From Geodermatophilaceae bacterium URHA0031 (lineage in GTDB: Bacteria > Actinomycetota > Actinomycetes > Mycobacteriales > Geodermatophilaceae): 64,000 nucleotides of DNA. The stretch is from assembly GCA_000620205.1 (NCBI GenBank), contig JHVP01000008.1, forward strand, positions 124,001 to 188,000, written 5' to 3'. Below, piece after piece: positions 1 through 8,360 of the stretch. Within the stretch, counting starts at the first letter, position 1; each line of letters opens with the position of its first letter. Under the pieces are notes generated by a model. That model saw only the letters and a list, made by a program, of their open reading frames with translations. It made no database searches and was not told where the DNA came from. A program made the position numbers and the translations under genes.

Positions 1-112
1 CGACCAGCGCTTCGGCCTGGTGCACGTGGACTACGACACCCAGGTCCGGACGCCGAAGGACAGCGCGCACGCCTACGCCGAGGTGCTCCGCCAGCACCGG
101 GACGGCGCATGA
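1..112 (+). CDS. GH1 beta-glucosidase, C-terminal end only (partial)
   Basis: Only the last 36 residues lie in the window, read from base 2 to the TGA at 110-112. The tail contains [18 protein letters not shown], which fits the conserved C-terminal block of glycoside hydrolase family 1 (FGL-x-HVDY-x-TQ-x-RTPK-x-S). Family members in soil actinobacteria hydrolyse cellobiose and other beta-glucosides, usually in the cytoplasm. The two catalytic Glu residues are outside the window, so activity cannot be judged. The stop overlaps the next start (ATGA), so it is the upstream cistron of an operon with the SDR and the GH88/105-like gene. Confidence 0.8.
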   Translation, partial: DQRFGLVHVDYDTQVRTPKDSAHAYAEVLRQHRDGA

Positions 113-822
113 CCGCCGCCGACCTCACCGGCCGCCGGGTGCTGCTGACCGGCGCCTCCCGCGGGGTGGGCCGGGCCGTGGCCCGCCGGCTGGTCCGCGC
201 CGGCGCGGACGTCATCGGCACCGGTCGCGACGAGCGGTTGCTCGACGAGGTCGCACGCGCCGCGACCGACGGGCCGGGGTCCCTCGTCCCGGTCGTCGCC
301 GACCTGACCGACCCGGCGACCCCGGGCCGGCTGGCCGACGTGGTGGACCAGCGGTGGGGCGCCCTCGACGTCCTGGTGAACAACGCCGGGGTGATGCTCG
401 CCCGCGACGAGCGGTTCGAGGACGAGCCCGCCGGCACCCTCGAGGAGACCCTGGCGGTCAACCTCGTCGCCCCGCACCGGCTGGTGCTCGCCCTGCTGCC
501 GGCGCTGCGGGCCGGCAAGGAGCCGCAGGTCGTGCACGTCAGCTCGGGCGCGGGCACGGTCGCCGGCATGGCCGAGGCCGGCATCGGCAGCTACCGGGTC
601 AGCAAGTACGCGCTCAACGGGCTCGTGCTGATGCAGGCCGCGCAGCTGCGCGGGGAGGTCGCGGTCAACGCCCTCGACCCGGGCTGGGTGCGCACCGGTC
701 TGGGCGGCGACCAGGCTCCGGGCACGGTGGAGGAGAGCGCCTTCGGCGCGATGGCGCTGCTGGCCGAGCCGACGTCGGTGACCGGCCGGTTCTTCAAGGA
801 CGGCATCGAGATCCCCTTCTAG
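109..822 (+). CDS. SDR family NAD(P)-dependent oxidoreductase
   Basis: A 237-residue classical short-chain dehydrogenase. The cofactor loop TGASRGVG is at residues 14-21, NNAG at 91-94, the catalytic Ser near 145, and the Y-x-x-x-K pair at Tyr162/Lys166. The order, spacing and length are those of the classical SDR subfamily. The substrate cannot be read from the sequence. Position between a beta-glucosidase and a GH88/105-like hydrolase suggests, by inference only, oxidation or reduction of a sugar or plant-derived compound. The ATG overlaps the GH1 stop, and the TAG stop (820-822) shares its last base with the GTG of the next gene, so the three genes are translationally coupled. Confidence 0.9.
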   Translation: MTAADLTGRRVLLTGASRGVGRAVARRLVRAGADVIGTGRDERLLDEVARAATDGPGSLVPVVADLTDPATPGRLADVVDQRWGALDVLVNNAGVMLARDERFEDEPAGTLEETLAVNLVAPHRLVLALLPALRAGKEPQVVHVSSGAGTVAGMAEAGIGSYRVSKYALNGLVLMQAAQLRGEVAVNALDPGWVRTGLGGDQAPGTVEESAFGAMALLAEPTSVTGRFFKDGIEIPF

Positions 823-1787
823 TGCTGGACGACGACCTCCGCGAGCGGGTGCTGACCGCCCTGCTGGTCGGTCAGCGCCACTCGTGGGAGCAGGGGGTCA
901 CGGCCGCCGTGCTCGAGCGGACGGGCCGGGCGGTCGCGCTCCGGGCGCTGGTGGACGACGCGGTCGCCCGCCAGCTCCCCGACGGCCGGCTCGCCGAGCT
1001 CGACCCGGTGTGCGCGGTGAACAGCGCCGCGGTCGGCGTCGTGGTCGAGCGGCTGGCCGCCGGGGACCCCGGGCTGGCGGCGGCCGCCGCCCGGCAGCGG
1101 GACTGGGTGCTCAGCGGTGCGCCGCGCGCTGCCGACGGCACGCTGTTCCACCTGCTCGGCAGCCGCGAGGTGTGGGCCGACACCGTCCACATGGTCGTGC
1201 CCTACCTCGCCGCGCTCGGGGAGACCGACGCCGCGATCGCCCAGCTCGACGGGCACCGCGCCCGGCTGCGGGACCCCCGCACCGGGCTGTGGTCGGCCCG
1301 CTGGGACGAGTGCTCCGGCACGCTCGCCGACGCGCGGGCCTGGGGCACCGGGAACGGCTGGGTGGCCGCCGGGCTGGCCCGGGCGGTGCGGGACCTGCCC
1401 GGCGGGGCGGGGACGGCGGCCGCCGCCGAGGTCCGCGAGCTGCTGGCCGCCTGCCTGCGCCTGCGCCGTCCCGACGGGCTCTTCGGCGACGTGCTCGACG
1501 ACCCGACCGGCCCGGCCGACACCAACGTCGCCTCGATGCTGGCCTGGGCCGCGCTGCTCGGCGCCACGGAGGGCTGGCTGCCGGCGGACCACGGCCGGCT
1601 CGGGGAGGACCTGCTCGGCGCGGTGGTCGGCCGCCTCGACGCGCTCGGCCGGGTCACCGGGGCGAGCGCCGCACCGCACTTCGACCGGCCCGGCCACTCC
1701 CCCGAGGCCCAGGCGTTCCTGCTGCTGGCCGACTCCGCCCACCGGCGGTGGTCGAGCGGACGGCACGGGGGCGCCGCATCGGGCTGA
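822..1787 (+). CDS. Glycoside hydrolase family 88/105-like protein
   Basis: The protein has 321 residues. The GTG at 822 is chosen because it overlaps the SDR stop by one base and the homologous region begins at once. Trp-Ala-Asp at residues 118-120 and the block WGTGNGWV at 173-180 match the WAD and R/G-GNGW signatures of unsaturated (rhamno)galacturonyl hydrolases, which remove unsaturated uronic acids from the ends of pectic oligosaccharides using an alpha6/alpha6 barrel. The family Arg of the usual RGNGW block is Gly-Thr here, so substrate choice may differ. There is no signal peptide, so it should act in the cytoplasm on imported oligosaccharides. It is the last gene of the GH1-SDR operon. 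Confidence 0.75.
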   Translation: MLDDDLRERVLTALLVGQRHSWEQGVTAAVLERTGRAVALRALVDDAVARQLPDGRLAELDPVCAVNSAAVGVVVERLAAGDPGLAAAAARQRDWVLSGAPRAADGTLFHLLGSREVWADTVHMVVPYLAALGETDAAIAQLDGHRARLRDPRTGLWSARWDECSGTLADARAWGTGNGWVAAGLARAVRDLPGGAGTAAAAEVRELLAACLRLRRPDGLFGDVLDDPTGPADTNVASMLAWAALLGATEGWLPADHGRLGEDLLGAVVGRLDALGRVTGASAAPHFDRPGHSPEAQAFLLLADSAHRRWSSGRHGGAASG

Positions 1788-1798
1788 TGCGGCGCCCC
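1768..1798 (+). terminator. Terminator hairpin overlapping the GH88/105 stop codon
   Basis: Perfect 13-bp arms (1768-1780 and 1786-1798) flank a 5-nt loop. The second arm begins inside the TGA stop (1785-1787). It lies between convergent genes and could serve both strands. No clear U-tract follows, which is common in high-GC actinobacteria. Confidence 0.6.
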
Positions 1799-1820
1799 GG
1801 TGCACCAGGACGTGCGTTGA

Positions 1821-3134
1821 TCAGCCCCGCGGAGCCGCCAGCTGGGCCAGCTGCAGGGCCTGCTCCGGGAACCACGCACCGGCGGCCGGGTCGACGATGC
1901 CGCCCCACTCCGGGTCGGTGCCGCTGCCGGCGATCCCGCGGTTGCACTGACCGTCGGACTGACCCGGCGTCTTGATCCACAGGTAGGCGTCCAGCTGCGG
2001 GAAGGCGGCGTTCGGCCGGGCCTGCGGCTGGGGGCCGAGACCCCGGCCGGGCGGGTTGCACCAGTCCTGGTCGTCGGCGTAGGCCGCACTGGACCACGGG
2101 CCCCGGCCGTTGCGGCTGGTGTCCAGGACGAAGTGCGCCGTCGGGGTGACGCCGGCCGCTGTCAGTTCAGCGGCGTACCGGCTGTTGATGCCCGCCGTGT
2201 TCGCCGCCGCGTCGGGAGCCGAGTCGCTCCACTGCCGGGCGGCGTCGAGCGCTCCGCCGACGAAGCCGTTGGCCGGGCCGCCGCTGTAGTACTGGTCGCC
2301 GCAGTCGCTCGGCGTGGTGGTCTCGGCGTCGGGGTGCAGCGCCAGGCACTCGGCGACCCAGGTGCCGTACTGGGACAGGTTCGCCGTCCACTGGTAGTTC
2401 GACACGTTCAGCGAGAAGCCGGCGAACTCCGAGACGCCCGCCGCGTCCAGCCGGGCGGTCGAGTCCGCGACGCTGTGCCACCCGCTGTGCCCGGAGTCCA
2501 GGTACACCAGCGCCTTCGGGTTCGCCCGCTCGATCGCCTCGCCCGCGTACCGGATCTCCGCGATGCGTTCGGCGTCCGTCGGGTTCTGCGGGTCGCTGGT
2601 GTACGCGGCCCCGCAGTCGCTCGGCAGGTTCGACAGGCCGTCGGGCTCGATGATGACGACCACCTGCGTGTCGGTCACCAGGCCACGGGCGAAGCCGTCC
2701 GCCCAGGCCTCGTAGTCTGCCTGGCTGGCAGCACCGCCGGCGGAGTACTGGGCGCAGTCACGGCCCGGGGCGTTGTAGACGACGAGGGTGGGCACCGCCT
2801 TGGCCGCCTTGGCCTCCAGCACCGTCCGACGAACGTCCCGCTGGACCTCCCGGGGCGTGCCGTCGGTGAACCAGACCGCCTGCGGCGTGGCCACCTCCTC
2901 CGCGATCAGCGCGGCATCGGTGGACCGGTGCTGCCTGCCGAGGTCGATGACCTGCTGGGCCGCCCCCGGGTCGGGCAGCGGGGTGAAGAACCGGGTGCCG
3001 GCGGTGAGCGCCGGTGCGTCGGTCGGCGGGGCCGGCGCGGCGGCTGCCGGCCCGGCCAGGGCGAAGGGGCCGAGCGCGAGGGTCGCGGTGGTGGCGACCA
3101 GGGCCGCGCGCCCGTGGCGGGTTGTCGAGAACAT
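1821..3134 (-). CDS. Secreted GH6 endoglucanase/cellobiohydrolase
   Basis: The protein has 437 residues. ATG at 3134 is chosen over an upstream in-frame start (3218) because it has AGGACG just upstream and opens a signal peptide: basic start, hydrophobic core at about 10-27, AGPAAAA cleavage region. Family 6 signatures are present: RDC at 125-127 (Asp126, equivalent to T. reesei Cel6A Asp175), EPDGL at 163-167 (Asp165, catalytic acid), and WIKTPGQSDGQC near the C-terminus with the third conserved Asp. GH6 enzymes cleave beta-1,4-glucan with inversion. No carbohydrate-binding module is attached. The gene is convergent with the GH1/SDR/GH88-105 operon, and a possible CebR/CelR-type operator lies 93 bp upstream of the start. 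Confidence 0.9.
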   Translation of the reverse strand: MFSTTRHGRAALVATTATLALGPFALAGPAAAAPAPPTDAPALTAGTRFFTPLPDPGAAQQVIDLGRQHRSTDAALIAEEVATPQAVWFTDGTPREVQRDVRRTVLEAKAAKAVPTLVVYNAPGRDCAQYSAGGAASQADYEAWADGFARGLVTDTQVVVIIEPDGLSNLPSDCGAAYTSDPQNPTDAERIAEIRYAGEAIERANPKALVYLDSGHSGWHSVADSTARLDAAGVSEFAGFSLNVSNYQWTANLSQYGTWVAECLALHPDAETTTPSDCGDQYYSGGPANGFVGGALDAARQWSDSAPDAAANTAGINSRYAAELTAAGVTPTAHFVLDTSRNGRGPWSSAAYADDQDWCNPPGRGLGPQPQARPNAAFPQLDAYLWIKTPGQSDGQCNRGIAGSGTDPEWGGIVDPAAGAWFPEQALQLAQLAAPRG

Positions 3135-3226
3135 CGTCGTCCTGTCGTCGGTGGTGCCCACGGCCGCGATGCCGCGGGTCGCCCTCTTCCGCTGCGCTGA
3201 GCAGTGGAGTAGCTGCACTCAGTGAG

Positions 3227-3240
3227 TGAGAGCGGTTACA
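3227..3240. promoter_or_regulatory. Candidate CebR/CelR (LacI-family) operator
   Basis: TGAGAGCGGTTACA agrees with the actinobacterial cellulose-utilisation operator TGGGAGCGCTCCCA at 10 of 14 positions, with an intact left half (TGAGAGCG). It lies between the divergent GH6 cellulase and pirin genes. The regulator is not in the window. Assignment rests on motif resemblance and context only. Confidence 0.4.
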
Positions 3241-3378
3241 CACCATGCATGTCCCGCTCACTCATCGCAAGAAATCGTTCCGGAACACCGGCGCGTCGCG
3301 GGCAGGTCGCTCCCCCGTCGACGGCGACCCGCACGATCGAGGCTCCCGGGTTCCGGCCGGTACGGGCAGGATCGGGGC

Positions 3379-4344
3379 ATGAGCAACCTCGAGCCACGGC
3401 CCGCCGCGCACGCCTCGGGCGGCCTGGCCGCGACGTCCGCCCGCCCGGCGCTGGACCTGCTGCCGGGCAAGGACGTGCTGCTCGGCGAGGGCACCCAGGT
3501 CCGCCGGCTGCTGCCCACGCTGGGCCGCCGGATGGTCGGCGCCTGGGCGTTCGTGGACCACTACGGCCCGGACGACGTCGGGACGTCGGCGGGCATGCAG
3601 GTGCTGCCGCACCCGCACACCGGGCTGCAGACGGTCTCCTGGCTCCTGGAGGGCGAGGTGCACCACCGCGACTCGCTCGGCAGCGACGTCGTCATCCGGC
3701 CGCGGGAGCTCGCGCTGATGACGGCCGGGCACGCGATCGCGCACGCCGAGCAGTCCCCCGCCGAGCACCCGCGGCTGCTGCACGGCGCCCAGCTCTGGGT
3801 GGCGCTGCCCGACGGCGCCCGGGACACCACGCCGGCCTTCGAGCACCACACCGCGCTGCCGGGGTTCGACTCCGACGGCGTGCGGGCGACGGTGCTGATG
3901 GGCTCGATCGGCGGCGCGGCCTCACCGGGGACCGCGCACACCCCGCTCGTCGGCGTCGACCTCGCTCTGGCCGCCGGTGCCGACGTCGAACTGCCGCTCG
4001 AGCCGGACTTCGAGCACGCGGTGCTGGTGGCGTCGGGGGCCGCCGACGTCGAGGGCGTGCCGCTGACCCCGGGCGCGATGCTGTACCTGGGCACCGGGCG
4101 GCGCACGGTGCGGGTGCGCACCGAGGCGCCGGCGCAGCTGCTCCTGCTGGGCGGCGAGCCGTTCGAGGAGCGGATCGTCATGTGGTGGAACTTCGTCGGC
4201 CGGTCCGGCGAGGAGATCGCCGAGTACGCGAGCGCGTGGGCCCAGGGCGACCGGTTCGACGACGTCCCCGGCTTCGACGGCTACCGGCTGCCCGCCCCCG
4301 CGCTCCCGCCGCTCCCCCTCCGACCTCGCGGCCGCGAGCGCTGA
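3379..4344 (+). CDS. Pirin family protein
   Basis: A 321-residue cupin-superfamily protein. The ATG at 3379 follows ATCGGGGC and fits the usual pirin N-terminus; the in-frame extension upstream is Arg/Pro-rich junk. The N-terminal pirin domain has HPHTGLQTVSWLLEG followed by HHRDSLG, which supply the His residues that bind iron in pirins. A C-terminal pirin domain follows, with a terminal block around ERIVMWWNFVG. Family members include quercetin 2,3-dioxygenases and redox-sensitive regulatory partners; the role here is unknown. It is divergent from the GH6 gene and convergent with the ABC importer operon. Confidence 0.88.
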   Translation: MSNLEPRPAAHASGGLAATSARPALDLLPGKDVLLGEGTQVRRLLPTLGRRMVGAWAFVDHYGPDDVGTSAGMQVLPHPHTGLQTVSWLLEGEVHHRDSLGSDVVIRPRELALMTAGHAIAHAEQSPAEHPRLLHGAQLWVALPDGARDTTPAFEHHTALPGFDSDGVRATVLMGSIGGAASPGTAHTPLVGVDLALAAGADVELPLEPDFEHAVLVASGAADVEGVPLTPGAMLYLGTGRRTVRVRTEAPAQLLLLGGEPFEERIVMWWNFVGRSGEEIAEYASAWAQGDRFDDVPGFDGYRLPAPALPPLPLRPRGRER

Positions 4345-4345
4345 C

Positions 4346-4369
4346 GGGCAGAAGTGGCCACTTCTGCCC
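4346..4369. terminator. 24-bp perfect palindrome between convergent genes
   Basis: The palindrome is perfect, with the centre TGGCCA, 2 bp after the pirin stop and 4 bp before the ABC ATPase stop. It is placed to end transcription from both sides. In RNA it would form a stem of about 10 bp. Confidence 0.65.
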
Positions 4370-4373
4370 CCGG

Positions 4374-6074
4374 CTACTCGCGGAGGGCGTTCCACTCGGT
4401 GCGGCGGCGAGCCTGCTCGTCGGGGTCGGGCACCGGGAGCGAGGCGAGCAGCCGCTGGGTGTACGGGTGCTTCGGCGCACCGAGCACCTCCGCGCCGGTG
4501 CCCTCCTCGACCAACTGGCCGCGGTACAGCACGGCGATCTTGTCCGCCAGCAGGTCGACGACGGCGAGGTCGTGGCTGATGAACAGCGCCGCGAACCCCA
4601 GCTCCTTCTGCAGCTCGTCGAACAGCTCCAGCACCCGGGCCTGCACCGAGACGTCGAGGGCCGAGGTGGGCTCGTCGGCGATCAGCAGCTCCGGCTGCAG
4701 CGCCAGGGCGCGGGCCAGGCTGGCCCGCTGGCGCTGCCCGCCGGAGAGCTCGTGCGGGTACCGGTCGCCGAAGGCACGCGGCAGCTGCACGGCCTCGAGC
4801 AGCTCGTCCACCCGCGGCCGGGCCGCACCGCCGTCCTTCGCGCGCTTGTGCACGACCAGGGGCTCGGCGACGGCGTCGGCGATGGTCAGCAGCGGGTTGA
4901 AGCTGGCCGCCGGGTCTTGGAAGACGAACCCGATCCGCTCGCGCACCGGCCGGAAGGTGCGCTCCTTGAACCCGTTCATCTCCGCGCCGAGCACCTGCAG
5001 CGACCCGTCCGTCACCTTGGTCAGCCCGGCGATCGCGCGGCCGATGGTGGTCTTGCCGCTGCCGCTCTCGCCGACCAGGCCGAGCACCTCGCCCGGCCGG
5101 ATGGAGAAGCTGACGCCGTCCACCGCGACGAAGTCCGGCTTGCGCAGCCGCCCCGGGTAGACGATCCGCAGGTCACGGGCCTCCACGACCGGTGCCGCCT
5201 CCGCCCAGCCCTCGGCGCGCCGGGCCGCGCGCGCCCGGGTGTGCTCGACGCCCTGGCCCAACCGGGGCACGGCGGCCAGCAGCTGCTGGGTGTACGGGTC
5301 CTTCGGCGCGGAGAACAACGTGCGGACGTCGGCCTGCTCGACGATCTCGCCCTGGTACATGACCGCGACCTGGTCGGCGAGGTCGGCGACGACGCCCATG
5401 TTGTGCGTGATCAGCACGATCGCCGCGCCGAAGTCGTCCCGGCAGCGGCGTAGCAGCTCGAGGATCTCGGCCTGCACGGTGACGTCGAGGGCCGTCGTCG
5501 GCTCGTCGGCGATGATCACGCCGGGGTCCAGCACCAGCGCCTGGGCGATGACGATGCGCTGCTTCTGCCCGCCGGAGAACTGGTGCGGGTAGTGGTCGAT
5601 CCGCTCCTCGGGGTCGGGGATGCCGACCCGGCGCAGCACGTCGATCGCCTTCTCCCGCGCCTCCTTGCGGCTGTACTTCCCGTGCGCCCGTAGCCCCTCG
5701 ATGATCTGCCAGCCCACCGGGTAGACCGGGTTCAGCGAGGTCGAGGGCTCCTGGAACACCATGGCCGCGTCGTGGCCGCGCACCTCGCGCAGCGCCGAGC
5801 CGCGCAGCGGGACGACGTCCTGCGAGTCGCTGCCGTCCTTGCTGGTGAGGACGACGGCGCCGCGGACCCGCGCGGTCTCCGGGAGCAGTCCGAGGATGCT
5901 GCGCGCGGTCACGGTCTTGCCGCTGCCGCTCTCCCCGACGATGGCCAGCACCTCACCGGCCTGCACCTGCAGCGTGACGCCGGTGACGGCATCGACGGTG
6001 CCCGCGTCGGTGGCGAAGGAGATCTCGAGGTCGGAGATGTCGACGACGGTGTTCATGGGCTCGGCGGTGGTCAT
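4374..6074 (-). CDS. Fused dipeptide/oligopeptide ABC transporter ATPase (DppD-DppF type)
   Basis: A 566-residue protein with two complete ABC ATPase domains in tandem. Domain 1 has Walker A GESGSGKT at 47-54, signature FSGGQKQR and Walker B VIIADEPTTALD. Domain 2 begins near residue 295 with GESGSGKT, LSGGQRQR and LLIADEPTSALD. In most bacteria the two ATPases of Opp/Dpp importers are separate genes; the fused form is also common. It powers uptake through the two permeases encoded upstream. The ATG at 6074 overlaps the preceding permease stop (ATGA), so expression is coupled. Each half ends with the oligopeptide-ABC C-terminal segment (YTQQLL / YTQRLL). Confidence 0.92.
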   Translation of the reverse strand: MTTAEPMNTVVDISDLEISFATDAGTVDAVTGVTLQVQAGEVLAIVGESGSGKTVTARSILGLLPETARVRGAVVLTSKDGSDSQDVVPLRGSALREVRGHDAAMVFQEPSTSLNPVYPVGWQIIEGLRAHGKYSRKEAREKAIDVLRRVGIPDPEERIDHYPHQFSGGQKQRIVIAQALVLDPGVIIADEPTTALDVTVQAEILELLRRCRDDFGAAIVLITHNMGVVADLADQVAVMYQGEIVEQADVRTLFSAPKDPYTQQLLAAVPRLGQGVEHTRARAARRAEGWAEAAPVVEARDLRIVYPGRLRKPDFVAVDGVSFSIRPGEVLGLVGESGSGKTTIGRAIAGLTKVTDGSLQVLGAEMNGFKERTFRPVRERIGFVFQDPAASFNPLLTIADAVAEPLVVHKRAKDGGAARPRVDELLEAVQLPRAFGDRYPHELSGGQRQRASLARALALQPELLIADEPTSALDVSVQARVLELFDELQKELGFAALFISHDLAVVDLLADKIAVLYRGQLVEEGTGAEVLGAPKHPYTQRLLASLPVPDPDEQARRRTEWNALRE

Positions 6075-7141
6075 GCGGAGTACCCCTCGATCGCACCGGG
6101 TGCGTCCGGCATGCCCGTAGCGAGGCCGGAGCCCACCACGGCGCCGCCCGGCTCGACGGTCCCGGCCGGTGGCGGACCGTCGCCGGCGGCCCGGCGGCCG
6201 CGCAGCCGGGGGTCGGCCAGGTCGTTGAGGCTCTCCCCGACCAGTGTGATGCCGAGGACGGTCAGCACGATCGCGACGCCGGGGAAGATCGACGTCCACC
6301 AGATGCCGCTGCTCACGTCGGCCAGGGACTGCTTCAGGTCGTATCCCCACTCGGCGGCCGCGGTCGGCTGGATGCCGAAGCCGAGGAAGCCCAGCCCGGC
6401 GAGGGTCAGGATCGCCTCCGAGCAGTTCAGCGTCAGGATCAACGGCAGCGTGCGGGTGGCGTTGCGCAGCACGTGCCGCGCCATGATCCGCCCGTTGCTC
6501 GCGCCGATCACCCGGGCGGACTCCACGAACGCCTCCGACTTGATCCGGACCGTCTCGGCGCGGACCACCCGGAAGTACTGCGGGATGAAGACGACCGTGA
6601 TCGAGATCGCCGCGGCGAGGATGCCTCCGAGGAGGCTGGACTGGCCGCCGCTGATCACGATCGCCACCACGATCGACAGCAGCAGTGCCGGGAACGCGTA
6701 GATCGCGTCGCAGACGACCACCAGGACGCGGTCCAGCCAGCCGCCGAAGTACCCCGACACCAGCCCGAGCAGGACGCCGGCGAAGAACGACAGCAGCACG
6801 GCGACGACGATGACCGCCAGCGCGGTCCGAGTGCCCCAGATGACCCGGGAGAGCACGTCGTACCCGCCCACCGTGGTGCCCAGCAGGTGGTTCGACGACG
6901 GGTGCGCCTGGGCTCCGAACGGGCCGTTGGCGTCGCGCAGCTGGTCGAACTCGTAGGGCGCGAGCAACGGCGCGAAGATCGCGGTGAACAGGAAGATGCC
7001 GGTGAGCACCAACCCCGCCACCAGCATGCCGCGCTGCAGGCCGACGCTCTGCCGCAGCTGCAGCACCACCGGCAGGGTGCGCCAGGTACGGCGGCCCCCC
7101 GGCGCGGCGGCCGGGGTCGGGGTGGGGGTCGCGGTGGCCAT
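6071..7141 (-). CDS. ABC transporter permease, DppC/OppC type
   Basis: A 356-residue inner-membrane permease. A Thr/Pro-rich tail precedes a first membrane segment at about 38-58, followed by the OppC N-terminal region with the HLLGT-x-x-x-G-x-D motif typical of the C-type subunit. Five further segments follow, and an EAA loop near ESARVIGASNGRIMARHVLRN binds the ATPases. It starts with ATG 1 nt after the DppB-type stop and ends with an ATGA overlap into the ATPase gene. Substrates of this class are di-/oligopeptides, but related systems import nickel or oligosaccharides. Cellulase genes upstream make a sugar substrate possible. Confidence 0.9.
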   Translation of the reverse strand: MATATPTPTPAAAPGGRRTWRTLPVVLQLRQSVGLQRGMLVAGLVLTGIFLFTAIFAPLLAPYEFDQLRDANGPFGAQAHPSSNHLLGTTVGGYDVLSRVIWGTRTALAVIVVAVLLSFFAGVLLGLVSGYFGGWLDRVLVVVCDAIYAFPALLLSIVVAIVISGGQSSLLGGILAAAISITVVFIPQYFRVVRAETVRIKSEAFVESARVIGASNGRIMARHVLRNATRTLPLILTLNCSEAILTLAGLGFLGFGIQPTAAAEWGYDLKQSLADVSSGIWWTSIFPGVAIVLTVLGITLVGESLNDLADPRLRGRRAAGDGPPPAGTVEPGGAVVGSGLATGMPDAPGAIEGYSA

Positions 7142-7142
7142 C

Positions 7143-8237
7143 TCAGTACCTCACCCGGGGGTCGATCAGCGCGGCGATGATGTCGACGATGAAGTTGGTG
7201 AGGGCGACGATCACGGCGAGCAGCGCGACGATGCCCTGCACCGCCACGAAGTCACGGGCGGTCAGGTACTGGGCCAGCTGGAAGCCCAGGCCCTTCCACT
7301 CGAACGTCGTCTCGGTGAGCACCGCGCCGCCGAGCAGCGCCGCGATCTGCAGGCCGATCACGGTGATGATCGGGATCAGCGCCGGCCGGTAGGCGTGCTT
7401 GCGCAGCAGCCGGGACTCGGCGACCCCGCGCGAGCGGGCTGCCTCCACGTAGCCCGAGCCCAAGGTGCCGATGACGTTGGTGCGCACCAGCCGCAGGAAG
7501 ATGCCGGCGACCAGCAGGCCCAGCGTGACCGAGGGCAGGACGGCGTGCTGGAGGACGTCCTTGATCGCCTCGCTGTCACCGAGCCGGATGGCGTCGATCA
7601 GGTAGAAGTTGGTGGCGTTCGGCAGCGTGGACAGCTCGATCTCCGTGCCGGTCGACGCCCGCCCGGCGACCGGCAACCAGCCCAGGCCCACCGAGAAGAT
7701 CAGCTTGAGCAGCAGACCGCTGAAGAACGGCGGGGTCGCGTAGCAGAGGATCGCGAAGACCCGCAGCCCGGCGTCGGGACCCTTGTCCCGTTTGTAGGCG
7801 GCGACCAGCCCCAGCGGGATGCCGACGATGAAGGCCACCAGCAGCGAGTAGACGGCGAGCTCGAGGCTCGCGGCACCGAAGGTCTTCAGCACGTCGACGA
7901 CGGGCCGGCGGTCGCTCAGCGTCGTCCCGAAGTCCCCGTGCGCGATGTCGCCGAGGTAGGAGAAGTACTGCGCGATGAGCGGACGGTCATAACCCGCCTC
8001 GTGGACGCGCTGCTGCAGCTGGTCGGCGGGCAGCCGGCCGCCGAGCGCGGCGGTGATCGGGTCGCCGGTGGCCCGCATCAGGAAGAAGACGGTGGTGACC
8101 AGGATGAAGATCGTGGGGAAGATCAGCAGGAACCGGATCAGCAGGTAGCTGCCCAGCCCACCGCCGTTCTTCCGACGCGCCGCCGGGGCGGCGGGCTCGG
8201 TGGAGCCGGTGGCGGGCTCCGTCGTCGTGGTGGTCAT
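7143..8237 (-). CDS. ABC transporter permease, DppB/OppB type
   Basis: A 364-residue permease. After a Thr-rich soluble start, YLLIRFLLIFPTIFILVT forms the first membrane segment. The periplasmic loop has the LPADQLQQ and HGDFGTTLSDRRPV blocks typical of the B-type subunit (consensus DFG-S). Five more membrane segments follow, with an EAA loop near YVEAARSRGVAESRLLRKHA. The long, charged start makes the exact N-terminus slightly uncertain, but the ATG at 8237 is the only good candidate. It forms the channel with the C-type permease encoded 1 nt downstream. Confidence 0.9.
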   Translation of the reverse strand: MTTTTTEPATGSTEPAAPAARRKNGGGLGSYLLIRFLLIFPTIFILVTTVFFLMRATGDPITAALGGRLPADQLQQRVHEAGYDRPLIAQYFSYLGDIAHGDFGTTLSDRRPVVDVLKTFGAASLELAVYSLLVAFIVGIPLGLVAAYKRDKGPDAGLRVFAILCYATPPFFSGLLLKLIFSVGLGWLPVAGRASTGTEIELSTLPNATNFYLIDAIRLGDSEAIKDVLQHAVLPSVTLGLLVAGIFLRLVRTNVIGTLGSGYVEAARSRGVAESRLLRKHAYRPALIPIITVIGLQIAALLGGAVLTETTFEWKGLGFQLAQYLTARDFVAVQGIVALLAVIVALTNFIVDIIAALIDPRVRY

Positions 8238-8294
8238 CGCTCCCAGTCCATCAGTACGGCTCCCTCGTCGGTGCGGCGGGCCCGGACGTGCGGA

Positions 8295-8329
8295 GCCCCG
8301 GGGAACCCGCGTCGCGAGTTCCCCGGGGC
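8295..8329 (-). terminator. Intra-operon hairpin between binding protein and permease genes
   Basis: Perfect 12-bp arms (8295-8306 and 8318-8329) flank an 11-nt loop. The hairpin sits in the 123-bp gap between the binding-protein stop (8361) and the permease start (8237). Such hairpins often stabilise the upstream mRNA or cut read-through, giving more binding protein than permease. That role is inferred. Confidence 0.6.
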
Positions 8330-8360
8330 CGTGTGCAGTGTCGCGCGGTCCGAGGACGTG

